From positions 248,001-312,000 of the forward strand of contig NZ_JAUSUM010000002.1 of NCBI RefSeq assembly GCF_030813635.1: 64,000 nt of DNA, in the 5' to 3' direction. This DNA is from Salibacterium salarium (GTDB lineage Bacteria; Bacillota; Bacilli; Bacillales; Marinococcaceae). The notes beneath the pieces were generated by a model. The model saw nothing but the letters and a program-made list of their open reading frames with translations, ran no database searches and had not been told where the DNA came from. The position numbers and the translations under genes are program-made. Shown here in pieces: positions 9,486 through 18,250 of the stretch (position 1 is its first letter; the number at the start of each line of letters is the position of its first letter).

Positions 9486-9561
9486 TATGACTAATAACTC
9501 GGACGATAAATTGGTTCATGCATGAATCTTAGTGATATTGTCGTGAAATACTGTTAAATGA

Positions 9562-10788
9562 TTAAAACGAATCCCGATTCCTTGTATGTTCCTTTGTTGT
9601 AAAGGATGTTATTAGTAGAATATAAAGGAAAAGAAACACCATTGTCACGAAACTACCGTAGTTTATGATCTGTTTATTGATGGTTTCCCATATTACAATA
9701 AATGATTCATTCGTACTTCCTGACACTGCCGGTTGCTCCAGCCGTTGGATATATAACGGCTGCCAGAAAATATAAGTTAACAAAGCTGCAATAATACCAT
9801 GAAGCCAGCGGGCGAAAAAAAACGGGGAAAAACGAATGTCAGTTTCTGCGAGTAAACTTGCTACTTGAGCGTGGACAGAAAAGCCACTGAATCCAAGAAT
9901 AAATGCTGCCACCACAGCTTTTTGCAGTAAAGGTATAGAAGCTAAATCGCTAATTAATTTATTCCCAACGGTGATTTCGAAAAATCCAGAAAGCCAGGGG
10001 AAAGCAAGGTCCGATCCATAGGATACGGATGCTAATATCAGATTAGGGAACCACGCCATATAATCAATTATTCCAGTTACGTTCAAAAGTCTGTATAACA
10101 CAGAAAATAAAACGATAAATCCACCAATCATGAACAATGTATTAATAGACGATGTGACAGCATCCCCTAGCTTTTTTCCAAAAGGGCGCTTGTCATTATT
10201 TTGTTCATGAAGTGCTGCTTGAATGGCAACTTTTACTGAGTGAGAGGATACCGCTTCCGTTGAAGGAGAGGTAGTAGATTTGTAAAAACGCATAATTAAT
10301 CCGACCACCACATTGGACGAATAATGAGTAAAGGCTAACAATAAACCAAGAGATACATTATGAAAAAAACCAACAGCAACTGCACCGCATATAAAAAGAG
10401 GATTAGAGCAGTTTGTGAAACTAACCAGACGTTCAGCTTCTTCTTGTGTGATTTTTTTTTGCTTCCGAAGCCTTACCGTGAATTTTGCACCAGAAGGAAA
10501 TCCTGATACGAGCCCCATTGCCCAAACAAAACCTCCAGCTCCCGGTACATTAAATAATGGACGCATAATAGGATCTAATATAACGCCAAGAAAGCTAACT
10601 ACCCCAAACGCGATTAACAATTCAGCAGCAATAAAAAATGGTAACAGAGAAGGGAAGACAGAATTACTCCATATGAGAAGACCGTCTCTTGATGATTCGA
10701 GTACTTCCTGTGGGTATATAATTAAACTTAGCGTAAAGATACATACTAACAGCGCCATGATAAGCATCGTCAGTTCTCGTAGTCTCAA
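9562..10788 (-). CDS. ylbJ: Sporulation integral membrane protein YlbJ
   Basis: A 408-aa polytopic membrane protein with nucleoside-recognition (Gate) type domains. YlbJ is required for normal spore formation in B. subtilis and is made under sigma-E control. Visible hallmarks are VFPSLLPFFIAAELL, MGLVSGFPSGAKFTVRL, the FTNCSNPLFICGAV segment and GFSGFSVHAQVASLL. It starts at a TTG (10788) preceded by GAGGAGG with 9-base spacing. It is divergent from ylbL; ylbK, which lies between them in B. subtilis, is absent. I could not identify a convincing sigma-E promoter. Confidence 0.92.
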   Translation of the reverse strand: MRLRELTMLIMALLVCIFTLSLIIYPQEVLESSRDGLLIWSNSVFPSLLPFFIAAELLIAFGVVSFLGVILDPIMRPLFNVPGAGGFVWAMGLVSGFPSGAKFTVRLRKQKKITQEEAERLVSFTNCSNPLFICGAVAVGFFHNVSLGLLLAFTHYSSNVVVGLIMRFYKSTTSPSTEAVSSHSVKVAIQAALHEQNNDKRPFGKKLGDAVTSSINTLFMIGGFIVLFSVLYRLLNVTGIIDYMAWFPNLILASVSYGSDLAFPWLSGFFEITVGNKLISDLASIPLLQKAVVAAFILGFSGFSVHAQVASLLAETDIRFSPFFFARWLHGIIAALLTYIFWQPLYIQRLEQPAVSGSTNESFIVIWETINKQIINYGSFVTMVFLFLYILLITSFTTKEHTRNRDSF

Positions 10789-10987
10789 GTCCGGATTCCT
10801 CCTCGCAGGCTATGTTACAAAGTCAAACACAAAGCATTTGTTTGTTAAAACATGTTAAAATAAACGTATCTCTTTCTTTGAATTTGGACTAGTTCCTCTC
10901 CAACATGAATATGTAATGAATAACGATATTTAGACCAAAGTGACAAAAAAGACATTGAAAATGAGCAGCGATGAAAGGAGATGCAGC

Positions 10988-12040
10988 ATGAAACACCGGA
11001 AAAAAACTACTATTAGCCGCAGTTGGATTATACTTATCGTGCTAATTCTTATCCTTGCCATTAACCAGATTCCCTTGCCTTATTATTATTCACAACCAGG
11101 TGAGGCTTCAGGGCTTGCGGAAATGATAGCAGTAGAAGAAGGTTATGAAGAGCAGGGTGAATTTTACTTAACAACTATTCGTCAAAGAAAAGCAAACATT
11201 CCGTTGTATGTCTGGGCGCAACTTTCATCTTTTCGTGACCTAACACCTGAGGAAAACTTTTTGAGAGAGGGCGAAACAGATGAAGAATATTTTCATCGTC
11301 AGGATATGTTGATGGACAGCTCCCAACAATCTGCTAAGATTGCTGCTTATAAAGCAGCTGATCGTACTTTTGAGGTTAGGTATAACGGTATTCGAGTAGC
11401 GCAAGTCATTGAGGGAATGGATGCAGAAAACCATCTACAAGAAAATGATAGGATTACAGGAATCAATGGAGATAGTGTGAATACGCTAGAGGAAATGAAT
11501 GCAATACTTGAAAATAAAGACGTCGGTACAGAAATGGAGATTACCGTAAAAAGAGATGAACAAACCGTAACAGAAAATGTGGAAATCGACACTTTTCCAG
11601 AGGAACTAGATAGTTCAGGAAGAGCAGGACTTGGTCTTCTTTACCCATACACGGATAGGGAAGTAACATTTGATCCAAATGTTGAGATTAAGTCTGGTTC
11701 AATCGGAGGACCATCCGCTGGTTTTATGTTTTCCATGGAAATATACAATCAGCTTACAAAAGATGATTTGACAAGTGGATTAGATGTTGCGGGAACAGGA
11801 ACAATAGATGATGAGGGGAATATAGGCCGAATTGGTGGAATTGATAAAAAAATTGTCGCAGCAGATAGTTCGAATGTGGACGTATTTTTTGCCCCTGATG
11901 ATGATGCTGCATCTCCATCGAATTATGAAGAAGCGGTAGAAGCCGGAGATGAAATAAATACGTCAATGGAAATTGTTCCTGTTCAGCATATAACAGATGC
12001 GATAACTTATTTAAACGAGAAACAAGATTCTTCATCATAA
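10988..12040 (+). CDS. ylbL: YlbL: membrane-anchored PDZ-Lon (S16) serine protease
   Basis: A 350-aa protein with an N-terminal membrane anchor (WIILIVLILILAINQI, about residues 13-28), an extracytoplasmic PDZ domain (about 110-200) and a Lon-type protease domain. The catalytic serine is in GGPSAGF (about residue 243) and the lysine in GGIDKK (about 287). YlbL in B. subtilis degrades the cell-division inhibitor YneA, and SepM of streptococci is similar. The ATG at 10988 is chosen because AAAGGAGATG lies upstream. The gene converges on ylbM with a shared long hairpin. Confidence 0.92.
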   Translation: MKHRKKTTISRSWIILIVLILILAINQIPLPYYYSQPGEASGLAEMIAVEEGYEEQGEFYLTTIRQRKANIPLYVWAQLSSFRDLTPEENFLREGETDEEYFHRQDMLMDSSQQSAKIAAYKAADRTFEVRYNGIRVAQVIEGMDAENHLQENDRITGINGDSVNTLEEMNAILENKDVGTEMEITVKRDEQTVTENVEIDTFPEELDSSGRAGLGLLYPYTDREVTFDPNVEIKSGSIGGPSAGFMFSMEIYNQLTKDDLTSGLDVAGTGTIDDEGNIGRIGGIDKKIVAADSSNVDVFFAPDDDAASPSNYEEAVEAGDEINTSMEIVPVQHITDAITYLNEKQDSSS

Positions 12041-12088
12041 ATAAACAGCCTCCGATTCTTTAATTCAAAATAATCGGAGGCTGTTTAT
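12041..12088. terminator. Shared hairpin terminator between ylbL and ylbM
   Basis: A perfect 17-bp stem (12041-12057 with 12072-12088; core AACAGCCTCCGATT/AATCGGAGGCTGTT). Its right arm lies within the last codons of ylbM, whose stop codon falls in the loop. The U-rich part is inside the stem (TGTTTAT) on both strands. Confidence 0.65.
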
Positions 12089-13280
12089 ATTCATGATCCC
12101 ATTTTATTTTTCGCATTGATGGAGGTAGGACAGTGTAATAAGCCATCGCAGCTTTTTCATCCAATTGTTGTTGTGGTGTTTTATTTTTTGGAAGTGTTGA
12201 AAATACGGGTATATCAATGTGTTTTTTTATTTGATTTAAATATGCTTGCCCAGATGAGTTCATTCCTAGGACACGAATATGGTCTGCTTGTTGTGTTTCT
12301 AGAGCAAGTCTCGCTTCAGATTTCAATGTCCCCGTTAATACTTGCACCGCTAAACGTTGTAGCCTTGTCCAAGTATAGCGCTTTGTTTTTAATGCTGTCA
12401 TAAAACTGTGAAAGGAAGCATGCGTTTTTATTAATGTTTGAAAACGGTGATGCAATCCTTCTTCCGCTTCGTATATTTCTGATAGAAATGCAGATGATAA
12501 AGTAAGCGTTTTTGCTTGAAGAAAACAAAAGTATTGCTCCCAATTGTAATAATGGCCTCCATTGTTTAAAAAATCTTGTATCACTTGAAACGTACTAGCG
12601 GGTACTACATTGTGAATTTTTTCTGGAGTTTTGGAATCTTCTATAAGAGAACGGCGTATGCTGGTTGCACTGGAAATCGAGGAGCCCGATAAATTTTTAT
12701 CGTGGTAATGCGACGCTGTTCGTTTTATTGTTTCTGGTGTAATGGAACAATTTAAATAATTGATCGCACGCATGTAGTGATAACCTAATACGTTGTTAGG
12801 CTGTGATAAATCAGGACAATCTTTATCGGGATCTAATTTTGCGAATGCCAGAGAAGCTGCTTTCGGAAAACTATATCCCTGTTTACTAAATTTTTTTATA
12901 TAGGTATCGTAGGTTTGACTCTTGGTCTCCAAAAAATCAAGCAACTTTATAAATGGAGTAATCTCCCCATGTTCACTTCCAAAACAAACGGTATCTACAC
13001 CTAGTTTATCTAATATAGAAATAGCGCCTTGAGCGAACCAGCCCGCATGTTGACTTGAGAATATGTAAGGAAGTTCGACTACTAAGTCAGCTCCGCCCTG
13101 AAGTGCCATCAATGTGCGATCACGTCTTGGTAATAGTGCGGGTTCTCCTCGTTGCAAAAAATAACCACTCATTACACAAACTACTACATCGGCATTTGCT
13201 GCTTTTTTGGCAGCTTGGACGTGATATTGATGACCATTGTGAAAGGGGTTATATTCTACAATTAATCCGACGGCTTTCAT
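12060..13280 (-). CDS. tmcAL: tRNA(Met) cytidine acetate ligase
   Basis: YlbM/TmcAL of 406 aa makes N4-acetylcytidine at the wobble position of elongator tRNA-Met, using acetate and ATP. The nucleotidyltransferase N-terminus reads MKAVGLIVEYNPFHNGH (ATP-binding HNGH). Further family segments are MSGYFLQRGEPALLPRRDR and VELPYIFSSQHAGWFA. The ATG at 13280 is preceded by AAAGGAGA at about 10 bases; the open frame upstream is not conserved. The gene end overlaps the hairpin shared with ylbL. It is divergent from ylbN-rpmF. Confidence 0.95.
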   Translation of the reverse strand: MKAVGLIVEYNPFHNGHQYHVQAAKKAANADVVVCVMSGYFLQRGEPALLPRRDRTLMALQGGADLVVELPYIFSSQHAGWFAQGAISILDKLGVDTVCFGSEHGEITPFIKLLDFLETKSQTYDTYIKKFSKQGYSFPKAASLAFAKLDPDKDCPDLSQPNNVLGYHYMRAINYLNCSITPETIKRTASHYHDKNLSGSSISSATSIRRSLIEDSKTPEKIHNVVPASTFQVIQDFLNNGGHYYNWEQYFCFLQAKTLTLSSAFLSEIYEAEEGLHHRFQTLIKTHASFHSFMTALKTKRYTWTRLQRLAVQVLTGTLKSEARLALETQQADHIRVLGMNSSGQAYLNQIKKHIDIPVFSTLPKNKTPQQQLDEKAAMAYYTVLPPSMRKIKWDHEYKQPPIILN

Positions 13281-13397
13281 AACGATAAAGTCTCCTTTAT
13301 AACAGCTATATATATCATGCATCTTTCGCTCGGGTGGAAGACATGTTATGATAAGTAAACTGTTTGTTTCCTTTTAGTATAATGTAAAGAAAAAATA

Positions 13398-13426
13398 TTG
13401 ACAAATAAATGTATGGTGGATATAAT
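13398..13426 (+). promoter_or_regulatory. Consensus sigma-A promoter of ylbN-rpmF
   Basis: TTGACA (13398-13403), exactly 17 bases, TATAAT (13421-13426), about 28 bases before the ylbN start. Both hexamers are perfect, fitting a highly expressed ribosomal protein operon. Confidence 0.9.
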
Positions 13427-13454
13427 TACTCTTGTTGCCTAGAGGTGATACCCA

Positions 13455-13988
13455 ATGAGATGGAGTATTCAACAACTGCTTGCGAAGAATGAAACTGGAT
13501 TTGACATCGATGATTCTGTTGATGTCAGTGATTTAACAGAACGTGATCGTGAAATTCGGGATATCAGCTCTGTGAAAGTCACAGGTCATGCTGCATTTAC
13601 TGGTGAAACAATTACCTTTCATCTTCGTTTAGAAGGATCGATGATTTTGCCTTGTTCACGCACGCTTGCCGATGTCAATTTTCCATTTGATGTTCAAATG
13701 CTAGAAAGTTTTCGTTTAGACGGCAATCCGGTCGATGAAGAAGAAATTCAATTACATGAGCCAGAAAACGGCTATGTTGATCTTCTTCCTTATATAAAAG
13801 AAAATATTCTAGTTGAACTTCCTATTCAAGTTTTCGCTGAAGATATCGGTGAAGATGAAGCACCAGCCCCGCAATCCGGGAAAAATTGGGAAGTTATAAC
13901 CGAGGATAACGTTAAGGAGAAGAAAGAAGAGGATAAATCAGAAGTCGATCCTAGAATGGCTGATTTAGCCAAGTATTTTGACAAATAG
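13455..13988 (+). CDS. ylbN: YlbN/YceD family protein (DUF177), 23S rRNA accumulation
   Basis: A 177-aa cytosolic protein of the YceD/DUF177 family, which is almost always encoded directly upstream of rpmF and is linked to 23S rRNA accumulation. It has the typical β-rich middle (HLRLEGSMILPCSRTL) and an acidic C-terminal tail (EDIGEDEAPAP, EEDKSEVDPRM). The LPCSRTL and FPFDVQM segments are conserved. The ATG follows AGAGGTGATACCC. rpmF begins 75 bases later in the same transcript. Confidence 0.9.
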   Translation: MRWSIQQLLAKNETGFDIDDSVDVSDLTERDREIRDISSVKVTGHAAFTGETITFHLRLEGSMILPCSRTLADVNFPFDVQMLESFRLDGNPVDEEEIQLHEPENGYVDLLPYIKENILVELPIQVFAEDIGEDEAPAPQSGKNWEVITEDNVKEKKEEDKSEVDPRMADLAKYFDK

Positions 13989-14063
13989 GATGTAAGAGCG
14001 AAAGAGGCAATATGTTAATCTTCGCCTGGCAAAAGTATTCAACTCTTAAAGGAGGTGGGACAT

Positions 14064-14240
14064 ATGGCAGTACCAAAAAGACGTACGTCAAAAACGCGTA
14101 AAAAAGAACGTCGCACACATCATAAAATTTCCGTGCCTGGCATGGTAAAATGTCCAGATTGCGGTGACATGAAACTATCTCACCGTATTTGTAAACATTG
14201 CGGTTCCTATAAGGGAGAAACCGTAGTAGAAAACAATTAA
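14064..14240 (+). CDS. rpmF: 50S ribosomal protein L32
   Basis: A 58-aa ribosomal protein with the family start [20 protein letters not shown] and a zinc ribbon of four cysteines (C30-x2-C33, C43-x2-C46: CPDC and CKHC). This is therefore the zinc-binding form, not a cysteine-free paralog. The ATG at 14064 has a near-perfect AAAGGAGGTGG SD. A strong terminator follows. Confidence 0.98.
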   Translation: MAVPKRRTSKTRKKERRTHHKISVPGMVKCPDCGDMKLSHRICKHCGSYKGETVVENN

Positions 14241-14244
14241 TGGT

Positions 14245-14291
14245 AAAAAAACTGCTTTTCGAGGAAGTTCCCTCTGAAAAGCAGTTTTTTT
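14245..14291 (+). terminator. Terminator after rpmF
   Basis: AAACTGCTTTTC pairs with GAAAAGCAGTTT, with an inner GAGG/CCTC extension, and is followed by a run of seven T. Confidence 0.9.
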
Positions 14292-14362
14292 GTGTTATTG
14301 GATAGTCTTTGTGACAATTTGCCATCGATTCTAATGTCACTCAAAACAACTAATGACTAGTA

Positions 14363-14370
14363 CATACAAT
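14363..14370 (+). promoter_or_regulatory. Possible sigma-E -10 element upstream of gerR
   Basis: CATACAAT matches the sigma-E -10 consensus CATACAMT exactly. The -35 region 13-14 bases upstream (AAAACAA) is poor, and the site is about 160 bases from the start codon. GerR is a sigma-E-controlled gene in B. subtilis, which is the main reason to note it. Confidence 0.35.
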
Positions 14371-14530
14371 CATGTGAAGGATTATTTCAAGCCTTGTCTC
14401 ATAACTATATTTGTTCTCTTTTTTTAAAAAGGGAATAATTTCACGAAAAAAAGGAGATAATCATTTGATAGAGCGATTCTATCTTCTATTTAGAAATCAT
14501 AGAAATAAAGTAAAGAACGGAGGGATAACA

Positions 14531-15145
14531 ATGACACTATCACGTCAGGATGCGTGGTCGGCAGATGATGATATTATGCTAGCTGAAATTGTGTTAAGAC
14601 ATGTCAGGGAAGGAAGTACACAATTATCTGCCTTTCAGGAAGCAGCTGAAAAGCTATCAAGAACAGCTGCGGCTTGTGGATTTCGCTGGAATGCATGTAT
14701 AAGAAAAAAGTATGAAAGTGCAATAGAAATGGCTCGCACACATAAAACAGGTACGAAACAACCAGCGATAATGGAAGAAAAAGAGGATAAGAAAAATAAC
14801 GAGATCGAAGAATCAACCGATTATTCTGTCCAACAAGGACAGCAAGAAACGACGAAATCAAATGAGATGTTAACGCAACTAAAAGAAACGATTTTATTTC
14901 TGCAAGGTCTTTCACAATTTATGGACGAAACAAATAATGAAAAACTAGATGGACTCGCTGAGAAAAAGGAAGCGATGCAACAAGAAAACGAGAAGCTCGA
15001 AACGGAACTTCTACAAGTAAAAAGGGATTTCAAACGATTGAGAGAGGATTATAAGGCACTGTTAGATGTAATGGAAAAAGCAAGAGCGCTTTCAGAAGGG
15101 GCTCTTCCGTATTTACAAGAAGATGAAATGGAAGAAAGCGGGTAA
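14531..15145 (+). CDS. gerR: GerR/RsfA-family sporulation transcription factor (YlbO)
   Basis: A 204-aa Myb-like DNA-binding protein. The N-terminal 70 residues ([38 protein letters not shown]) are the RsfA-family helix-turn-helix, and the C-terminal half is a long coiled coil (from about residue 130). B. subtilis YlbO is GerR, a mother-cell regulator acting with sigma-E and SpoIIID, and sits at the same place after rpmF. The ATG at 14531 has CGGAGGG 7 bases upstream. RsfA itself is a related forespore protein; synteny favours GerR. Confidence 0.88.
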   Translation: MTLSRQDAWSADDDIMLAEIVLRHVREGSTQLSAFQEAAEKLSRTAAACGFRWNACIRKKYESAIEMARTHKTGTKQPAIMEEKEDKKNNEIEESTDYSVQQGQQETTKSNEMLTQLKETILFLQGLSQFMDETNNEKLDGLAEKKEAMQQENEKLETELLQVKRDFKRLREDYKALLDVMEKARALSEGALPYLQEDEMEESG

Positions 15146-15192
15146 ACAATGATAAATGTAACGTGTAAGATGGAAACAACTGCGTATAAATT

Positions 15193-15224
15193 AAAAATGC
15201 CGATTCAGTCGAATCGGCATTTTT
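15193..15224. terminator. Bidirectional terminator between gerR and ylbP
   Basis: AAAAATGCCGATTC and GAATCGGCATTTTT form a 14-bp stem with a 4-base loop. A and T runs at both ends serve two convergent genes. Confidence 0.88.
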
Positions 15225-15317
15225 GAGTTTTTTGTCATATAGTATTTCATAAAACTCTTACGTATAAGGTTTTTGAGAGAAATTCAATTATAGAGTCTAT
15301 AGGCAAATGAATCTTGT

Positions 15318-15824
15318 TTATTCAGGGGCTAAACTAGATTCGGTTCCAGACTGTTTTTGTGCTTGAACGCCTTCTGGGTACCATACATAGGGATTTTCGC
15401 CGCGATCACGATCTGGATTATAAGTGACAGACTCAAAATTCATTTTTTCCCAAAAATAATCAGAACGTTGACGAGCATTGGTTTTCACTGGTAAATTAAA
15501 TGATTTAGCATAATTCACTAATGTTTCGCCAAAACCAAGTTTCCTGTAAGGTTCTAATACTTCTAGTTTCCATAGCTCAAGGTAATTTTGAGGAGGATCA
15601 AAATAAAAATCAAATTTGCTGTCGATTTTATAGAGACACATGCGGGCGACAAGACGATCACCATAATAAATACCATAGAACGGAGATTCGCTGTCATTTT
15701 CAATGATATTTTCTTCAAGCTCTTCTTTCATTGAAAGCTCTTGAACACCGATTTCTTTAAAGTTTTGAAACTCTTCTAATGTCTTATAATTTACTAGTAA
15801 GCGCTTTACATCTTGTTTACTCAT
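15318..15824 (-). CDS. ylbP: GNAT N-acetyltransferase YlbP
   Basis: A 168-aa GNAT-fold protein similar to B. subtilis YlbP; its substrate is unknown. The acetyl-CoA binding segment is WKLEVLEPYRKLGFGETLVNYA, preceded by the strand YGIYYGDRLVARMCLY. The C-terminal part (ESVTYNPDRDRGENPYVWYP) is typical of this subfamily. The start follows AAGGAGG. In B. subtilis it also follows ylbO on the opposite strand. panE (ylbQ), normally next to it, is absent here. Confidence 0.9.
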   Translation of the reverse strand: MSKQDVKRLLVNYKTLEEFQNFKEIGVQELSMKEELEENIIENDSESPFYGIYYGDRLVARMCLYKIDSKFDFYFDPPQNYLELWKLEVLEPYRKLGFGETLVNYAKSFNLPVKTNARQRSDYFWEKMNFESVTYNPDRDRGENPYVWYPEGVQAQKQSGTESSLAPE

Positions 15825-15855
15825 AGTAAACCTCCTTACCTATCCGAATGTCTTC

Positions 15856-15885
15856 ATTATACTATAGAAAGGAATATTTTTGTAA
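15856..15885 (-). promoter_or_regulatory. Possible sigma-A promoter of ylbP
   Basis: On the minus strand a perfect TATAAT (complement of 15856-15861) lies about 30 bases before the ylbP start. The -35 (TTACAA, 18-base spacer) is weak. Confidence 0.4.
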
Positions 15886-16014
15886 AAAAGATATTGCAGT
15901 ATAGAATATACATAATTATTTTAATATTCGGACACAAGAAAAGATTGATTCATGTGAGTGACTCGTATATGCTACAAAGTACATGTGTTATATGGAGAAA
16001 GGGGAGGAACGATA

Positions 16015-16407
16015 TTGAGTAATATTATCGTTTCAATATTAGCTACTTTGCTCACTCTTCCTTTTCTAGCCTGGTACATTGTTTATATTACTATTGTAAA
16101 ATCGACAAAAAGAAAATCTAAAGCTATCCGGATGGCGACTGACATCACAACTGTTTTCTTTATTGCGGCGGTTCACTTGCTCGTAATGGAAATATGGGGC
16201 CAATCGTATTTATGGGTCATTTTTCTTGTTATTTTAGTGACAGCCGTGTTATTTACGATTGCGCATTATCGTGCCAGAGAAGAGGTCGAGTTTGTCAAAC
16301 TAATGAAAGGTATATGGCGCTTCACTTTTTTTCTATTTCTTGCTTCCTATTTATTATTGGTATGTTACGGGTGGATAAGCTATTTGCTTTCAGCTTTCAT
16401 TGCGTAA
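16015..16407 (+). CDS. DUF3397 family membrane protein
   Basis: A 130-aa integral membrane protein with four hydrophobic segments (starting at about residues 3, 42, 66 and 107 from the TTG) and basic loops (KSTKRKSKAIRM). It matches the DUF3397 family, which is regularly encoded just before bshC in Bacillaceae; the function is unknown. The start is uncertain: the TTG at 16015 has GGGGAGGAA at a good distance, whereas the ATG at 15958 has no SD. bshC starts 68 bases downstream. Confidence 0.8.
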   Translation: MSNIIVSILATLLTLPFLAWYIVYITIVKSTKRKSKAIRMATDITTVFFIAAVHLLVMEIWGQSYLWVIFLVILVTAVLFTIAHYRAREEVEFVKLMKGIWRFTFFLFLASYLLLVCYGWISYLLSAFIA

Positions 16408-16474
16408 ACGTTCGTGATAATCTGATAAAAAAGAAACATGTACGTTGTAGTGTGAAAGAAAGGCAGGATTCATA

Positions 16475-18097
16475 ATGGACGTATTTGAAGAATACATACC
16501 GCATACCAATAAATTTGTAAAAGATTATGTAGAAAACGGTGAAAGGGCTCAGTCTCTTTTTGATTATGGACAATCATCGGAAGATATAAAAAAGCGTCTT
16601 TATGAATTATCTAGTAGAACATACCCGAAAGAATCACTTTATAAGCATTTATACAAATATAATAATAAACTAAAGTATAATATTGGAGCTTTGCGGGAAT
16701 TGGACAAACTTCATAATCCTGACGCAGTTATGATGGTGACAGGGCAGCAGGCAGGAATATTATCGGGCCCGTTTTACACGATTACAAAAGCTTTGACAAT
16801 TCTAAAAGAAGCAGAAGCTAAAGAAGAAATGCTTGGTGTGCCTGTTCTGCCTGTGTTTTGGATCGCTGGCGAAGATCATGATTGGGATGAGGTTAATCAT
16901 ATATTCTTACCAAATGATGATAAGCCTAGAAAAGTGACGTATAAGGGAGAACATGACCCGGGTAAGCCGGTCTCTGACCAGCTGCTTGACGAGGAAGCTT
17001 TTGAAAGATGGTGGCGAGAGGTTATGACTGTGCTCCCAGAAACGAATCATACCACAGATGTATATCATTCGTTGCAGCAATTGGCAGGAAAATCGTTGAC
17101 GATGACTGACTTTTTCGCCGAAGTGATGAGATGGTTGTTTAAAGACACTGGTCTAATAATGTTAGATGCAAATCATCATGACTTGCGCCAAATGGAAACA
17201 GATATGTTTTTGGAATTAATTCATGCCAATAACGTTGTAAGAGACGCCGTAAAACAAGGGATTGATAATCGTAAGGCATTTGACTATGAAACCCCAGAAG
17301 GTTTGTCCGACAAAAGTGCTCAGCTTTTTTATCATTATCACCAAAAACGGCAGTTGTTATATAAACAAAGTGAAAACATGTACACAGATAAAACTGGAAA
17401 CCTATCCATCCATGAAAATGATTTAATAAAGCAAGCATCATCTCATCCGGAAAACTTAAGCACAAATGCTTTGACACGTCCATTAATTCAAGAACAATTA
17501 CTTCCTGTACTCGGTTATATAGCAGGTCCGGGTGAAATAAATTATTGGTCTTTGTTGAAGCCTTTGTTTCACCGTTTTGGGCTGTATATGCCACCTTTGC
17601 TTCCGAGGATGGAGATAACAGTCGTTCCTCGCTTCGTTCAATCCGTTATGGATAAAGAATCATTAACTGTACCACAATTGCTAAAAAGCGGAGCGGGGTC
17701 GCATATTGAACAAATCCGCAAACATGCCAAAAAAGTCGATGGAGCCTCCATGGCAGAAGAGCTGTTACAAGAAATAGAACCGTATCATGCCAATATGCAA
17801 CAAGAGTGGGGAAAGATTGCCCCATCAGAAAGAAGTTATGGTGAGACGAATTGGAAAATCATTCAGAAAGAAATCTATTCCTTTGCAGAAAAAATAGATA
17901 ATTATCAAGAAAACAAGGAGATGGACCGTGTTCAAAGAATCAAAAAAGCAGAGCAAATGCTAGTCCCTTTCAACAATCCACAAGAGAGAGTCTATAATAT
18001 GATTTTTTTCTTAAATAAATATGGAAGCACCTTTGTTCAAGATTTAAAATCCCTCGAAATCGAACGAAATGGAAAACATAAATATATAAAAATGTAA
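16475..18097 (+). CDS. bshC: Bacillithiol biosynthesis cysteine-adding enzyme BshC
   Basis: Last step of bacillithiol synthesis, adding cysteine to glucosaminyl-malate (YllA in B. subtilis). The 540-aa protein shows the class-I-like nucleotide-binding segments VMMVTGQQAGILSGPFYT and FWIAGEDHDWDEVNHIF, the conserved GPGEINYWSLLKPLF and a C-terminal coiled coil (about 440-500). Bacillithiol is the low-molecular-weight thiol of bacilli, used in redox and metal homeostasis. It lies immediately before the dcw cluster, as in B. subtilis, and ends in a terminator. Confidence 0.95.
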   Translation: MDVFEEYIPHTNKFVKDYVENGERAQSLFDYGQSSEDIKKRLYELSSRTYPKESLYKHLYKYNNKLKYNIGALRELDKLHNPDAVMMVTGQQAGILSGPFYTITKALTILKEAEAKEEMLGVPVLPVFWIAGEDHDWDEVNHIFLPNDDKPRKVTYKGEHDPGKPVSDQLLDEEAFERWWREVMTVLPETNHTTDVYHSLQQLAGKSLTMTDFFAEVMRWLFKDTGLIMLDANHHDLRQMETDMFLELIHANNVVRDAVKQGIDNRKAFDYETPEGLSDKSAQLFYHYHQKRQLLYKQSENMYTDKTGNLSIHENDLIKQASSHPENLSTNALTRPLIQEQLLPVLGYIAGPGEINYWSLLKPLFHRFGLYMPPLLPRMEITVVPRFVQSVMDKESLTVPQLLKSGAGSHIEQIRKHAKKVDGASMAEELLQEIEPYHANMQQEWGKIAPSERSYGETNWKIIQKEIYSFAEKIDNYQENKEMDRVQRIKKAEQMLVPFNNPQERVYNMIFFLNKYGSTFVQDLKSLEIERNGKHKYIKM

Positions 18098-18134
18098 AAA
18101 ATAAGAAAATGTCTAAAACGAAAGCAGTTTTTGT

Positions 18135-18164
18135 AAACTCCCGCTATGAAAGGGGAGTTTTTTT
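18135..18164 (+). terminator. Terminator after bshC
   Basis: AAACTCCC pairs with GGGGAGTTT around a 9-base loop and is followed by a T-run. It isolates the dcw cluster from upstream transcription. Confidence 0.8.
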
Positions 18165-18186
18165 GTCGTTAAAAAATTTTCAATAA

Positions 18187-18234
18187 ATCGTGGTATAAAG
18201 TGGGGGAATGTGGTAAGTTATAGATAGAAAGTGG
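18187..18234 (+). promoter_or_regulatory. Tandem GTGG repeats upstream of mraZ (MraZ operator candidate)
   Basis: GTGG cores occur at 18190, 18200 and 18210, exactly 10 bases apart, with context AT/AA-x-GTGG. A fourth lies at 18231, 21 bases later and next to the mraZ SD. MraZ proteins bind short G-rich tandem repeats with about one-turn spacing before their own gene. A TATAAA at 18194 lies between the first two repeats. Confidence 0.68.
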
Positions 18235-18250
18235 AGGAGGATGGTTCGGC

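Noticed and set aside
10801-10830. CATAGCCT on the minus strand as a sigma-E -10 for ylbJ
   Set aside because: The start would fall inside the SD and there is no -35 match.
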